From positions 62,001 through 126,000 of the forward strand of contig NZ_JAKZGS010000010.1 in the NCBI RefSeq assembly GCF_022549695.1: a stretch of 64,000 bases of DNA, written 5' to 3'. Source of the DNA: Belliella calami (GTDB lineage: Bacteria > Bacteroidota > Bacteroidia > Cytophagales > Cyclobacteriaceae). This document shows, in pieces, positions 26,771-35,761 of the stretch. A program made the translations under genes and the position numbers. The notes under the pieces were generated by a model that had not been told where the DNA came from, ran no database searches, and was given only the letters and a program-made list of their open reading frames with translations. Numbering within the stretch: the stretch's first letter is position 1; each line of letters begins with the position of its first letter.

Positions 26771-27955
26771 TCATTTTTCTAATTCTATGCATGCCATGAT
26801 AAATGGCCCAACGCCTTTCGGGTCATTGGTTTTGATTTTTTCATTGATATAATAATCGTAAGTACCATCCCGATATGGATTTCCGCCCAAACCAGCTACA
26901 GCACAGACTTGATGCAAATGAATTTCTCCATCAACAGTTACCTCCACCATATTTTTGAGCATTCCTTCAAGGCATTTTTCAGCTACTTTTCTGAAAGAAA
27001 TCTCCAAATGTCCATTGTTTGCCCCTTTTGCCAAAGCATATGCAAACATGGCGCTGACTGAAGCTTCCTCAAAATTCCCAGTTTCTTCTCCTTTATCCAC
27101 CACTTGGTACCAAAGTCCAGTTTCGGGATTTTGATAGGGCAAAATTGCCTTAGCCAATCGTCCCAAAATACCCTGAACTTCAGCTCTTCCGGTATGTGAT
27201 TCTGGAATGTAATCCAAAGCGTCAACCAATGCCATGGCGTACCAACCCATTGCTCTCCCCCAAAACTCAGGGGATTTTCCTGAGTCTGAATCAGCCCATT
27301 GCTGCAATCTGCTCTCGTCATAACCATGGTACAACAAGCCCGACTTTTCATCCCTAAGATGCTTTTCCAACAAAACCAGTTGCAAAACCCCCTGATCTAT
27401 GGCTTCTGGTTCTTCAAACTCAACTCCATATCGAATCAAAAAAGGAGTGCCCATATATGCTCCATCAAGCCACATTTGCCATGGGTATCGGAGCTTGTGC
27501 CAAAATCCGCCATCGGTCGTTTTCGGCTGCCATCTCAATTGATTCCGAAGTGTCTGCAAAGCGATCAAGTACCGATCTTCTCCTGTGTTTTCATAAGCTT
27601 GGAAAAGCAACTTTCCGGAATTGATCATGTCTATGTTGAAAGTTTCTTGCTGATAGGTTTTGATTACTCCATCTTCTGAAATCATCCCATCGAGGTACTC
27701 CATCACATAGTCATTGTATTCGGTTTTGCCTGTTTTTTGAGCAAGTTTTTCGAAAGCTGTGAGCATCAGACCTTGTGGATAACTCCAGACTGGTTTTTCC
27801 ATAAACTCGATCATCCAAGGTTCTGGGTTTTGCTTCATCACAGACAAAGCTGTCCGCTCTGACCAACTGAGTTTATCACTGATGGTCTGTGCTTGTACAG
27901 CTCCGACCAAAAGCATACCCAAAATAAATACTGATAAAAATCCTTTCTTCATCAT
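26771..27955 (-). CDS. GH105 unsaturated rhamnogalacturonyl hydrolase (YteR-like)
   Basis: The 394-residue protein has a Sec signal ending VQAQ and an (alpha/alpha)6 barrel. Diagnostic blocks are WSYPQGLML, PWQMWLDGAYMG (catalytic Asp164), WGRAMGWYAMALVDALDYIP and the C-terminal GTYDYYINEKIKTNDPKGVGPFI. These enzymes remove the 4,5-unsaturated galacturonic acid that PL11/PL26 lyases leave on oligomers. Its ATG overlaps the stop of the upstream gene by four bases (ATGA), so the two are translationally coupled. Confidence 0.94.
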   Translation of the reverse strand: MMKKGFLSVFILGMLLVGAVQAQTISDKLSWSERTALSVMKQNPEPWMIEFMEKPVWSYPQGLMLTAFEKLAQKTGKTEYNDYVMEYLDGMISEDGVIKTYQQETFNIDMINSGKLLFQAYENTGEDRYLIALQTLRNQLRWQPKTTDGGFWHKLRYPWQMWLDGAYMGTPFLIRYGVEFEEPEAIDQGVLQLVLLEKHLRDEKSGLLYHGYDESRLQQWADSDSGKSPEFWGRAMGWYAMALVDALDYIPESHTGRAEVQGILGRLAKAILPYQNPETGLWYQVVDKGEETGNFEEASVSAMFAYALAKGANNGHLEISFRKVAEKCLEGMLKNMVEVTVDGEIHLHQVCAVAGLGGNPYRDGTYDYYINEKIKTNDPKGVGPFIMACIELEK

Positions 27956-30141
27956 TTCATTTGTTTAAGACCTTCCCATTTGACCTGCCATTTGCCATTG
28001 TCTGGGAAGCCTGGATTAGGTCTGTCAGGCGCTCCTTCCCATCCGGCAGCCATCATGGCTACGGCTGTCAGCAAACCACCATTTCCTGGAAGGTAAATTC
28101 TCAGTCTTTTGTCTTGGTAATTGTGCCCATTGGGTAGGTAAATGTTCTTTTGCTTACCCAAAAATATAGCATCCAATGCTGTCTCCGGCATATCCAATCT
28201 CGCTGCATTCATTGCTATCATGGGATAATCCCAGCCCCAAGTGGTATCCCATTGCCAGATTTCAAGGATTTTCTCCAAAGTATTGCGCATGATCTCTGGG
28301 TCAATCATATCTGTCTTGGGCAACATACCATAAGCACCCAGCACTACCGGATGATCATGCAGGTAAAATTCATCGATATAAGCATTTGGATGGGTAGAAC
28401 TTGGCAGATAAAGCCCATCCTTGATCGGCAATGGTGCAATATTATCCAATACTTCCTGCCATTTTGGGTTACTGGTTTCGCCCAAGCGCTTTTGCCAATC
28501 CAATGCTACCGTCAATCCAAAATGCCAATAAGCCAACTCAAAAGGAGGATCATCCGTGGCATTGGCAGGGAATAATTCTTGTGCAGGAATCAAAGGGGCG
28601 ATCAAATGATACTTTCCAGTTTCTTCACTCTTCTGGGCAAAAGAAGCCATGAAATCCGCTGTTTCGTAAACCAATTCCTTATACTTTTCCAACAAAGCCA
28701 CACTGCTGTCTTGGGCATAAAGCTGCTCCACAAAGTATAGAATATGCGGCTGTTGCCAAATCAAATACGCGGCAACCGAAGAAGGACTTTCATCACCATA
28801 AGGATCTGTCATTTTCTGCCACCTTGCCCCTTCAAAACCCTGACGCTTTGCGGTAGCTTTTGCCTTGTCCAATACATCAAAGTACCATGGCAAACTCTTC
28901 TCCAACAACTCAGGTCTTCCCCATAATGGAAAATGCGCTCCATGCCACCAATGCATCTCGATGTGGAATTTTCCATACCAAGAGTTCATCGTCAAACCTG
29001 TCTCCTGCGGAGGAAGTGAACCTGTACAGTTTACTTTGGTCAAGTATTGGGACAAAACCACACGCCTTTCCAGTTCATGTGCCCGCCCGTCTGTACTTCC
29101 AGAAAAGTCAATAGCGCCACCTGAATTCCAGAATTGTTCATAACCTTTCTTGGAACTTTCGGCAGTAGCAGAGAAGCTCGGGGTATTGGTTTTTGCTTCT
29201 TCTTTTGTGAAAAATGAAGAAAATTCCAATGTCTCTGAACTTGGATCAGGTGTGAAATAATACTTGTGCTTTTCCGGAGAGTCCCAAGAGCCATCACCTG
29301 ACCAAGCCACTTGGGTAAAGTATGCAGCACTGTCGAGCTTTCTTTCGAACAAAACTTCCTGTGTGGATAACTCTTTCAATTCGGTAGAATGCCGATCCTG
29401 TTTTTCCCAGTCATAACCGGGGCAAACATGGCAGCCCGAACCGTAAGGGAAATTCATTTTGACTTTCAATCTGCCTGCTTTTACCAAAGGAGATTCGATT
29501 TTGAAAGCTATACCATCTAGCTCTTGATGTGCATACAAAGTCAGTGAAATTGGGCTGCCTTCCAGTTCGTATGTGGAAACAATCTCTCCCTGCCAAAGAC
29601 CCAATCTTTGGTTGATATTTTTCAAATCTTCAAGCTTGGCAACTTCCCCATTTTCCTTGAGCAATTCCAAACCGATGATGCCCAAGTGAAATCTATGTGG
29701 ACTGGTTCTGAAATAATCAGTTACTTCCTTTTTCCTGCCTTCTTTGTGCTGCACGGGAAATGAAATCACCTGGCCTGTGGCTGACGTATCATTTCTCAAT
29801 ATTTCATTCCAGTCATAGTCTCCCGGATTGGGAAAAGCATGCCATGCCCATTGTGTTTGGGTGCCTAAAGAGACGCCATTTTCATATTCTTTGTAAAAAG
29901 TCTGTAAACCACTGACATCTACAGTGAAGGCAAACTCACCATTGCCAACAGTCAGCGAAGCCAAGGTATCAGGAGCATTCAAAATCACATCATGTCGATC
30001 CACCAAGGCTTTTCGGTCAATTTTGTCAGCTGTTTTATCCACTGATTTCTCTTCGCAGGAAGTCATACCCAGCATGCAAAAAGTAAAGCTGTAAAATAAA
30101 ACTGTTTTGAAAATGGCAGTACCATTAGAACACTTTTGCAT
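27952..30141 (-). CDS. GH65/GH95-like six-hairpin glycosidase, lipoprotein
   Basis: The 729-residue lipoprotein (TSC, Cys29, followed by EEKSVDKTADK) has an N-terminal beta-sandwich (about 40-330, with LTVGNGEFAFTVDVSGLQTF) and a C-terminal (alpha/alpha)6 barrel (about 350-720). The barrel contains MNSWYGKFHIEMHWWHGAHFPLWGRPELL, TWGWDYPMIAMNAARL and the end motif LPGNGGLLTAVAMMAAGWEG. That arrangement matches glycosidases related to GH65 and GH95, but the substrate is unknown; rhamnose- or fucose-containing side chains would suit the context. It lies 6 nt after the DUF4861 gene stop and overlaps GH105 by four bases, so it is firmly in the operon. Confidence 0.65.
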   Translation of the reverse strand: MQKCSNGTAIFKTVLFYSFTFCMLGMTSCEEKSVDKTADKIDRKALVDRHDVILNAPDTLASLTVGNGEFAFTVDVSGLQTFYKEYENGVSLGTQTQWAWHAFPNPGDYDWNEILRNDTSATGQVISFPVQHKEGRKKEVTDYFRTSPHRFHLGIIGLELLKENGEVAKLEDLKNINQRLGLWQGEIVSTYELEGSPISLTLYAHQELDGIAFKIESPLVKAGRLKVKMNFPYGSGCHVCPGYDWEKQDRHSTELKELSTQEVLFERKLDSAAYFTQVAWSGDGSWDSPEKHKYYFTPDPSSETLEFSSFFTKEEAKTNTPSFSATAESSKKGYEQFWNSGGAIDFSGSTDGRAHELERRVVLSQYLTKVNCTGSLPPQETGLTMNSWYGKFHIEMHWWHGAHFPLWGRPELLEKSLPWYFDVLDKAKATAKRQGFEGARWQKMTDPYGDESPSSVAAYLIWQQPHILYFVEQLYAQDSSVALLEKYKELVYETADFMASFAQKSEETGKYHLIAPLIPAQELFPANATDDPPFELAYWHFGLTVALDWQKRLGETSNPKWQEVLDNIAPLPIKDGLYLPSSTHPNAYIDEFYLHDHPVVLGAYGMLPKTDMIDPEIMRNTLEKILEIWQWDTTWGWDYPMIAMNAARLDMPETALDAIFLGKQKNIYLPNGHNYQDKRLRIYLPGNGGLLTAVAMMAAGWEGAPDRPNPGFPDNGKWQVKWEGLKQMK

Positions 30142-30147
30142 AGCTGA

Positions 30148-31431
30148 TTACTTTACAGTCACTTCGATTTTTGCTTCCAAATGCTTCACCAAATCCCTAA
30201 GGTGTTGCTCAAAATACGCTGCATCATTGAATCCATCTTCGCTCAATTCCCAAGCGCCAATGGCATAATATTCAATTGGTTCATTGTTGGCAGTTTTCAT
30301 TTTTGCCAAGTATGAATTGGTTACATTCCCTTCTTTTGGCGCCTCAATCATCTCCAGAAATTGTGCTTTGGGAAGGATCAATGCCATTCCGATGATCCAT
30401 TCTTTGTCATAGCCTTGTGCATCGTGCGTCATCAGTACCACCCAATCTTGGAAATCGTCAAGTTGCTTGATTCCTTTATCATTGTGGATATTTACTAGTC
30501 CAATGGCTATGTGCTCGTCTCCTTGAAGCCCATGGAATTTCACCTCGTTTTTGAAGCCATACATACCTGGGATGATGCTAACTTTTTCCTCCACTTTAGG
30601 ATATTTTCTATCAAAAGCATCCCAGTTGTTATATTCAAAATGCATGATAGATCGAACTGGGCCTTCGGAAAGAATCTTAAAAGTGGATTTTTCGATATTG
30701 TTGACAGCATCTTCGACCAAGACACCAAGTCTTGCTGGCTGATCGTCTTTGAGCAAGGTAAATCCTCCAAGTCCAACAGAATTGCCAACTGCCAAAATAT
30801 CCCTGCCCCAATCTTCCATAGTATGGTAATTGTCTTCAACTTCCCCTTTATCATTAAGGCCTACATTTTTTGGGCTCATTGCCGAAGTCTTTTTCCCAAA
30901 CAAATCCTTAGAGTTTCTACCATCAAAATAATGTCTGAAACCAACTTTATCATTCTCCCATGAAGGACCATCTGTCTGATAAGGCTGATAGCCGATGCTT
31001 CGTGGAAGTTCATTTGCCAACAAAACATCGCTTTGTCTAGGTGTCACAGCCTGATCTACCGCATCTCTTTTTCCAAATCTGACAGCTGTCCTTTTCTCGA
31101 AATCTGCAGCTTCATCTACCCATTCCAAAGTGAGGGTTTTCTCTTCTTCAGCATCAAAATCCACCAACAAAAAAAGCTGATCTTGTTTCCCATCACCATT
31201 GGTATCATCCATTTGGTAGGCAATCGCATTTCCTTCAGCATCAGTAATCTTTGGAAATTTCCCCTCAACTACTTCCAAATCCTTTAAGTTGATTTCTATT
31301 CCTTTGTCCTTGAGGGAAGTTGAACTGCTGTTTTTCAATACGATCTGTGGCAAGGATTCTTCTTCGGAAGGATTACATGCCAGCATCAATGTGACGAGGA
31401 ATAGTGTCGAGAATAGGTTTATTTTTTTCAT
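30148..31431 (-). CDS. DUF4861-domain lipoprotein, possible oligosaccharide lyase/dehydratase
   Basis: The 427-residue lipoprotein (MLAC, Cys19, then NPSEEES) is a beta-sandwich protein of the DUF4861 type: a small N-terminal domain (about 25-110, DTNGDGKQDQLFLLVDF) and a large domain with VGFRHYFDGRNSKDLFGKK, YHTMEDWGRDILAVGNSVGLGG and GLVNIHNDKGI. From memory, a related protein in the ulvan locus of Formosa was described as a dehydratase acting on uronic acids at oligomer ends; that suggests, but does not show, a similar beta-elimination role here. It lies between the DUF4450 protein and the GH65-like enzyme. Confidence 0.6.
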   Translation of the reverse strand: MKKINLFSTLFLVTLMLACNPSEEESLPQIVLKNSSSTSLKDKGIEINLKDLEVVEGKFPKITDAEGNAIAYQMDDTNGDGKQDQLFLLVDFDAEEEKTLTLEWVDEAADFEKRTAVRFGKRDAVDQAVTPRQSDVLLANELPRSIGYQPYQTDGPSWENDKVGFRHYFDGRNSKDLFGKKTSAMSPKNVGLNDKGEVEDNYHTMEDWGRDILAVGNSVGLGGFTLLKDDQPARLGVLVEDAVNNIEKSTFKILSEGPVRSIMHFEYNNWDAFDRKYPKVEEKVSIIPGMYGFKNEVKFHGLQGDEHIAIGLVNIHNDKGIKQLDDFQDWVVLMTHDAQGYDKEWIIGMALILPKAQFLEMIEAPKEGNVTNSYLAKMKTANNEPIEYYAIGAWELSEDGFNDAAYFEQHLRDLVKHLEAKIEVTVK

Positions 31432-31460
31432 AGTTCTATATTTTCATTTTAATTAAAATG

Positions 31461-31508
31461 TATATCCGCTTTCTTACCAGTTGCCATGCAAAATCATATA
31501 ATTTACCC
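31461..31508. repeat. Partial copy of the MITE-like terminus
   Basis: TATATCCGCTTTCTTACCAG, then aatcatataatttacc, matches pieces of both ends of the elements at 35601 and 57262 with the middle missing. Probably an internally deleted relic between two genes of the operon. Confidence 0.4.
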
Positions 31509-31586
31509 CCAACTGATGCACTGATAACTTATAGACTTACAACTCTTGTGCGCTCCACCACGGACCAGTCGTGGCGTAAGTAATTA

Positions 31587-34500
31587 TTATTTCACCAATG
31601 TAACCGCCATCAGTCCAATGACCACATCCACTGAGACAGTTTTTAGACGGATTTCCTTGAGTTCTTTAGTTGTATCCAAAGGCAAGTCCAAGACTGTGGC
31701 TGCCCCTCCTTCTATTGCGTATTTTGTAAAATGTCCAATGTTTGTATAATTATCATGTGGCTGATTTGAGATTTTTCCAGTGGCCAAATGTACCCGGTAC
31801 GGCCTTGGACGATGTGTATCAAAAGCTAGCCCATCCAAATAATAGTCCTGCTCTATTGGCCACCAGTTTTCAGGATTGCGAATGGAAAGTTTTTCAACCG
31901 ATCCATCATCGTAAACTACCTCAAGATAGCCATTATCAATATGGCTTTGCATGTGGTTGGTCGTGCCTGCCATCAAGAAATATGCATGGGAAGCTTTTCC
32001 GCTGATCGGCATGGAGATGGAGTCAGGATAATTATCCCAAAAAGAAGTAAACGCAATGTTGTTTTTTTCTTCAGAATTGAATGAAAAATCTAGTCCAAAT
32101 GGCATGTGGATAACTCCATCATTTTGCCTGGCCAATTCCCTAACACCCTGATCATCAATTTTCATGTAAGCTCCAAATGATGCCCAATCACCCAATCCCT
32201 GCTTTGGAATCTGTAAGGTGGGATAAGGAGAGCGTGGGCTCAAGTATTCATTTTCAAAAACCTGTGTGACTGCGTCATTGAAATGCGTGGAAATGGAAAT
32301 TTGCTCTACTTGGCTTTGAACCTCAATATCCCAATTGATGATTTCACCTTTGTACAGCAAGTCATTTTCTGTATAAATCTCAATTTGGTTCGTACCAGGA
32401 TAGAGATAATTTTCCTCCAACCCCAAATCAAAAATCAATTCAAATCCTTCTTCAATCGCAAAAGTCTCTTGCTGCTTTCCATTCACCTTCAAAGTGACGG
32501 ATTGTAGATCTCCAATATTACTCTCCAAGCCAAAATGAATTCTATCTTTTTGTTGGATTTCAGGAACATGGACTGTTAGTGGAGATAGGATTTCTATAGA
32601 GATAGGATGCCACCATTCCAGTTTTCCTTTCTTTAGTTTTAAGAAAAAAGTATAATCTCCTTCCGTATCAATTGCATTTGCCTGAAGTGAATTCCCTTCG
32701 ATAGAAGAAGTGCTTAGAATTTGCTGTGGATCTTTGATCTCAAGTAATTCAACACCTTCTATTTTATGTGAAATGGATTTTCTGGAAACTGCCCTGATTA
32801 CAATTTTCTCTGTTGAAATCATTTCCTCAGACCAAGTTAGGCTGATTGCGCTTTCCTTTTCCAAGGGTATCTCAATTTCATACTTCGGAAATCCAACTGC
32901 TTCATCTACAGGATTGAATTTCAAAGCTTTCCCACTTGCATCTACGGCTTTCAATAGCTCACTTTTTGCTTGGACGATTAGCTTGACATTCACATTTTTT
33001 GGAAAAGAAGAAGAGAGTGTGTAATCATCGATGTTTCCATTCTTTTTGAAATCAAAGGTGAAATCTGGGATTTCCAAAGATGCATATTCCCAATCAGATG
33101 GGAATCCTGGCTGCACGCGAATTTCGGAATTGGTCAGGTCAGGATTTATCCCAAAAAGCCCTTCGATCAACGTCCTGGAAGCCATTCCGATAGGATCTGC
33201 AAAATCCCTGTACAACTCTCCCCGCATGGCATCCAATGTGGACAACTGCTGAAAATTTCCTGGACTTCCACCCATGTACATACTTTCGAGCAAGGCACTT
33301 TTCCAAAGCAGAAAAGCGTCTTCATTGTTGTTTGCCTGCCAAAAAGCAAGTGCGGTATGCAAGGTTTCGGCCAGTGCAACATTGTTCACAGACCAAGTAT
33401 AAGGCATCCAATTGGTAGTGGATACAACTTGATAATCCACATCATTTTCCTGAAACCCAATAGGTATAAATGGGATCTCCTGATCGACATACTGTGTCAT
33501 CAAATAGGACTGGAATGGATCTGGAACTTCCGAATCGATCACATGGTAAACAGACCAAACTCCTGCTTGGGGATGTAACCTTTTTCCACCCAGCAAATCC
33601 TTGTATTCAGCATAAACGCCTTTGTTACTTTGCCAAAGTTCCTTTTCCATGGCTTGCTTGATCTTATCAGCCTCTTCTTGGAACAGGTCAGTTTCTTTCC
33701 CTATCAAACTGCCCAAGCGAGCGGCATTTTTGAATGCATAATAATTGTATGCCGAGGCATGTGATACGCCTCCACCGTTGTATTGCAGGGCATCCGAAGC
33801 CCAGATACTCGCAAATGCATTGTACAGTCCATCACCATCAGTATCAAAATTTCGCTTTTCCCAATCCAAATGACGGACAATATTTGGCCATACTTTTTCC
33901 AAATACTCCAAATCTCCTGTCCAGTCAAAATGCCTGATCAATTGATCAAAAAAGACCTGATTCATGTCATAATGGTGGGGTGGTGATGGAGGGCCTGGTC
34001 TTCGGCTGAGATATCCACTGTTGTATATCGAATATCCTGCTTTTTCGATTTGCCTTCCCAAGTTCTTCTCAGGATCGGGATCGTTGCGACTACCGCCTGG
34101 TTCTAAATACTGTGACTTCAAATATCCATCAAAATGCCTTCTAGCTCTATCATGCCATCCCAATCCATCAGCCACATAAGCACCTCGCCAACCTGGCAAT
34201 GGCATCCGCCAAGCAATTGCACCATGGACGAAAGCAGAAACTTTTTCATCAAAAATAGCATTTCCAGCCACTGCCAAAGCGCCATCAAGTGTGTTGATAA
34301 ATTGATCGGGAGTATTGACTTTGATTCTGTCTATCAAAGTTTGTCTTTGGACTTCTGCATTGAGAAAATGTCGGGGAAGACTGCTTGGGTCAACTTCAGT
34401 AAAACCTGGCTGGTAAATTCCCAAATAAATTGGAGCACTTGTGACAGACACTTTACCTGCCAGCAAAGGATAATTGATGGGTTGTGATTCCCACATTTCT

Positions 34501-35306
34501 GTTGGCGATTGCAAAGTACCTGCTTCTATTGCTTTCAAAGCTACTCCTTCGGAAAAAGTCCCAAGAATCGACTTTCTGGAATCATTAGCTCCAAATTCAA
34601 TATTGAATTGTTGATTTTCGGTGATATTGACAATATTGCCAGTACAGTTTTCGGGATTTAAATAAAAAACTGATTCAGGATCAGCACCCAAATCCCCTGA
34701 CCTACTGAATTTTTTACCAGAGACACCACCCATAAAAACCAAGAGTTCTACGCCTTTTGGAACCATTGAAAATTCAATTTTGAGGACTGAACCCTCCATT
34801 TCCCTCAATGGAATCATTTCTAAAAACAAACTACCATCTTCCAACATCGGATCCTGAATGGTATATAGCATTTTGCCAGGCCTGTATCTTGCTTCAATGT
34901 CCGAAGCATGGATTAGCCATTTTTCTCCTGCATCACTGAGCAAAGCAAAGCTGAGGTTTCCTCCCATTCCGGGCAGATAAAAAGCAAATTCCGGCAAATC
35001 CCCAGCTTCCACTCGGTACTCAGATGGGTAGCCATAGAGTGCACGGTTAAATCTTTTGTCCCCATTCTCAATCACAAAGTCTTTTTGATCGGGAATGTAT
35101 CTGATGTTCCTATTTTGGGGTTGTTGGGCAAGCAGTGAATTGCTGGCAACAATAAGTAAGACTAGAGAAATCATGATAAGAATCTGAAGCCTTGATTTTA
35201 TGAAACAATAGTTTGAATCGGTGCTTTTGGATAGCATGATCATTTTGTAAAATTCATAAGTGATTTTACATAAAATGGAGAATATGAAAAGCAGGATAAA
35301 AATCAT
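31587..35306 (-). CDS. Large DUF4450 / six-hairpin glycosidase-like protein
   Basis: At 1239 residues this is the largest enzyme-like gene here. Blocks suggest an N-terminal DUF4450 beta-sandwich (about 65-330, RFNRALYGYPSEYRV, AFYLPGMGGNL), an (alpha/alpha)6 barrel of the alpha-L-rhamnosidase/GH78-like type (about 350-720, PGWRGAYVADGLGWHDRARRHF, NTDGDGLYNAFASIWASDAL-like block, WMPYTWSVNNVALAE) and two or three C-terminal beta domains. Catalytic residues cannot be assigned by eye. The start is unsure: the signal MISLVLLIVASNSLLAQ begins about residue 45, but the CAGGA site lies 55 nt before the first Met at 35306, the same spacing as in the rest of the regulon. Starts at 35243 or 35237 are alternatives. 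First gene of the 23.7-35.3 kb operon. Confidence 0.65.
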   Translation of the reverse strand: MIFILLFIFSILCKITYEFYKMIMLSKSTDSNYCFIKSRLQILIMISLVLLIVASNSLLAQQPQNRNIRYIPDQKDFVIENGDKRFNRALYGYPSEYRVEAGDLPEFAFYLPGMGGNLSFALLSDAGEKWLIHASDIEARYRPGKMLYTIQDPMLEDGSLFLEMIPLREMEGSVLKIEFSMVPKGVELLVFMGGVSGKKFSRSGDLGADPESVFYLNPENCTGNIVNITENQQFNIEFGANDSRKSILGTFSEGVALKAIEAGTLQSPTEMWESQPINYPLLAGKVSVTSAPIYLGIYQPGFTEVDPSSLPRHFLNAEVQRQTLIDRIKVNTPDQFINTLDGALAVAGNAIFDEKVSAFVHGAIAWRMPLPGWRGAYVADGLGWHDRARRHFDGYLKSQYLEPGGSRNDPDPEKNLGRQIEKAGYSIYNSGYLSRRPGPPSPPHHYDMNQVFFDQLIRHFDWTGDLEYLEKVWPNIVRHLDWEKRNFDTDGDGLYNAFASIWASDALQYNGGGVSHASAYNYYAFKNAARLGSLIGKETDLFQEEADKIKQAMEKELWQSNKGVYAEYKDLLGGKRLHPQAGVWSVYHVIDSEVPDPFQSYLMTQYVDQEIPFIPIGFQENDVDYQVVSTTNWMPYTWSVNNVALAETLHTALAFWQANNNEDAFLLWKSALLESMYMGGSPGNFQQLSTLDAMRGELYRDFADPIGMASRTLIEGLFGINPDLTNSEIRVQPGFPSDWEYASLEIPDFTFDFKKNGNIDDYTLSSSFPKNVNVKLIVQAKSELLKAVDASGKALKFNPVDEAVGFPKYEIEIPLEKESAISLTWSEEMISTEKIVIRAVSRKSISHKIEGVELLEIKDPQQILSTSSIEGNSLQANAIDTEGDYTFFLKLKKGKLEWWHPISIEILSPLTVHVPEIQQKDRIHFGLESNIGDLQSVTLKVNGKQQETFAIEEGFELIFDLGLEENYLYPGTNQIEIYTENDLLYKGEIINWDIEVQSQVEQISISTHFNDAVTQVFENEYLSPRSPYPTLQIPKQGLGDWASFGAYMKIDDQGVRELARQNDGVIHMPFGLDFSFNSEEKNNIAFTSFWDNYPDSISMPISGKASHAYFLMAGTTNHMQSHIDNGYLEVVYDDGSVEKLSIRNPENWWPIEQDYYLDGLAFDTHRPRPYRVHLATGKISNQPHDNYTNIGHFTKYAIEGGAATVLDLPLDTTKELKEIRLKTVSVDVVIGLMAVTLVK

Positions 35307-35352
35307 AGTGGTTATTCAGGGAATCAATCGAATATAATTTCTATATCAGTAA

Positions 35353-35369
35353 AAACCTTCCTGTAGTAT
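35353..35369 (-). promoter_or_regulatory. CAGGA-core operator candidate (DUF4450 operon)
   Basis: Minus-strand reading ATACTA-CAGGA-AGGTTT, core at 35359-35363, centre 55 nt before the first Met of the DUF4450 gene. Confidence 0.55.
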
Positions 35370-35384
35370 CTTGTTATGAAAGAA

Positions 35385-35414
35385 AAGCCACCCCCGAATT
35401 ACAGGAGTGGCTTC
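35385..35414 (-). terminator. Hairpin terminator after the susD remnant
   Basis: AAGCCAC..GTGGCTT arms; on the minus strand the stem is followed by a T-rich CTTTTCTTTC. It directly follows the susD-like tail and was probably the terminator of the lost operon. Confidence 0.6.
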
Positions 35415-35433
35415 ATACTTATGCCAATGAAGA

Positions 35434-35532
35434 TTAATACCCTGGATTTTGAGGAAATTCTGCATCATTCAAATCCAATGCAGCCTGAGGTATAGGACGA
35501 AGAATTTTCAATCCTCCACCAATTCTTTTAAC
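35434..35532 (-). pseudogene. 3' remnant of a SusD-family gene
   Basis: The minus strand encodes 32 residues and a stop, with LRPIPQAALDLN followed by FPQNPGY. This is the classical SusD C-terminus (LxPIPxxExDxNPxLxQNPGY). No susC or remaining susD sequence is present upstream; the frame runs into a terminator hairpin at 35536-35564. It shows that a third SusC/D pair once stood here and was deleted. Confidence 0.8.
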
Positions 35533-35535
35533 TAA

Positions 35536-35564
35536 AAAACCACGCCCCAATGTGGCGTGGTTTT
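35536..35564 (-). terminator. Rho-independent terminator
   Basis: AAAACCACGCC..GGCGTGGTTTT stem with a 7-nt loop, followed on the minus strand by a T-run. It would end transcription of the GH105 gene at 35762-37024. Confidence 0.75.
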
Positions 35565-35600
35565 CCAAACTAATTAACCCTATATATTAAAACATTATGA

Positions 35601-35747
35601 ATATCCGCTTTCACACCAGTACCCATATTTAATTAGGTACAAACTTTGAATTCAGCTGCTGTCGACTGTCGACTGTCATCCGTCGACGATTATCCGATTG
35701 ATCCAATTGTTTTATTTACCTTTTGGTGTAATTGCGGATAATCATAT
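35601..35747. mobile_element. MITE-like element, copy A
   Basis: A 147-bp segment with imperfect inverted ends: left TATCCGCTTTCACACCA, right end read in reverse TATCCGCAATTACACCA. It holds an internal run of GTCGACTGTCGAC palindromes. A second copy with about 80% identity by eye is at 57262-57407. No transposase is encoded. It sits 14 nt behind the GH105 stop. Confidence 0.75.
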
Positions 35748-35761
35748 AAACATTTATCTCA

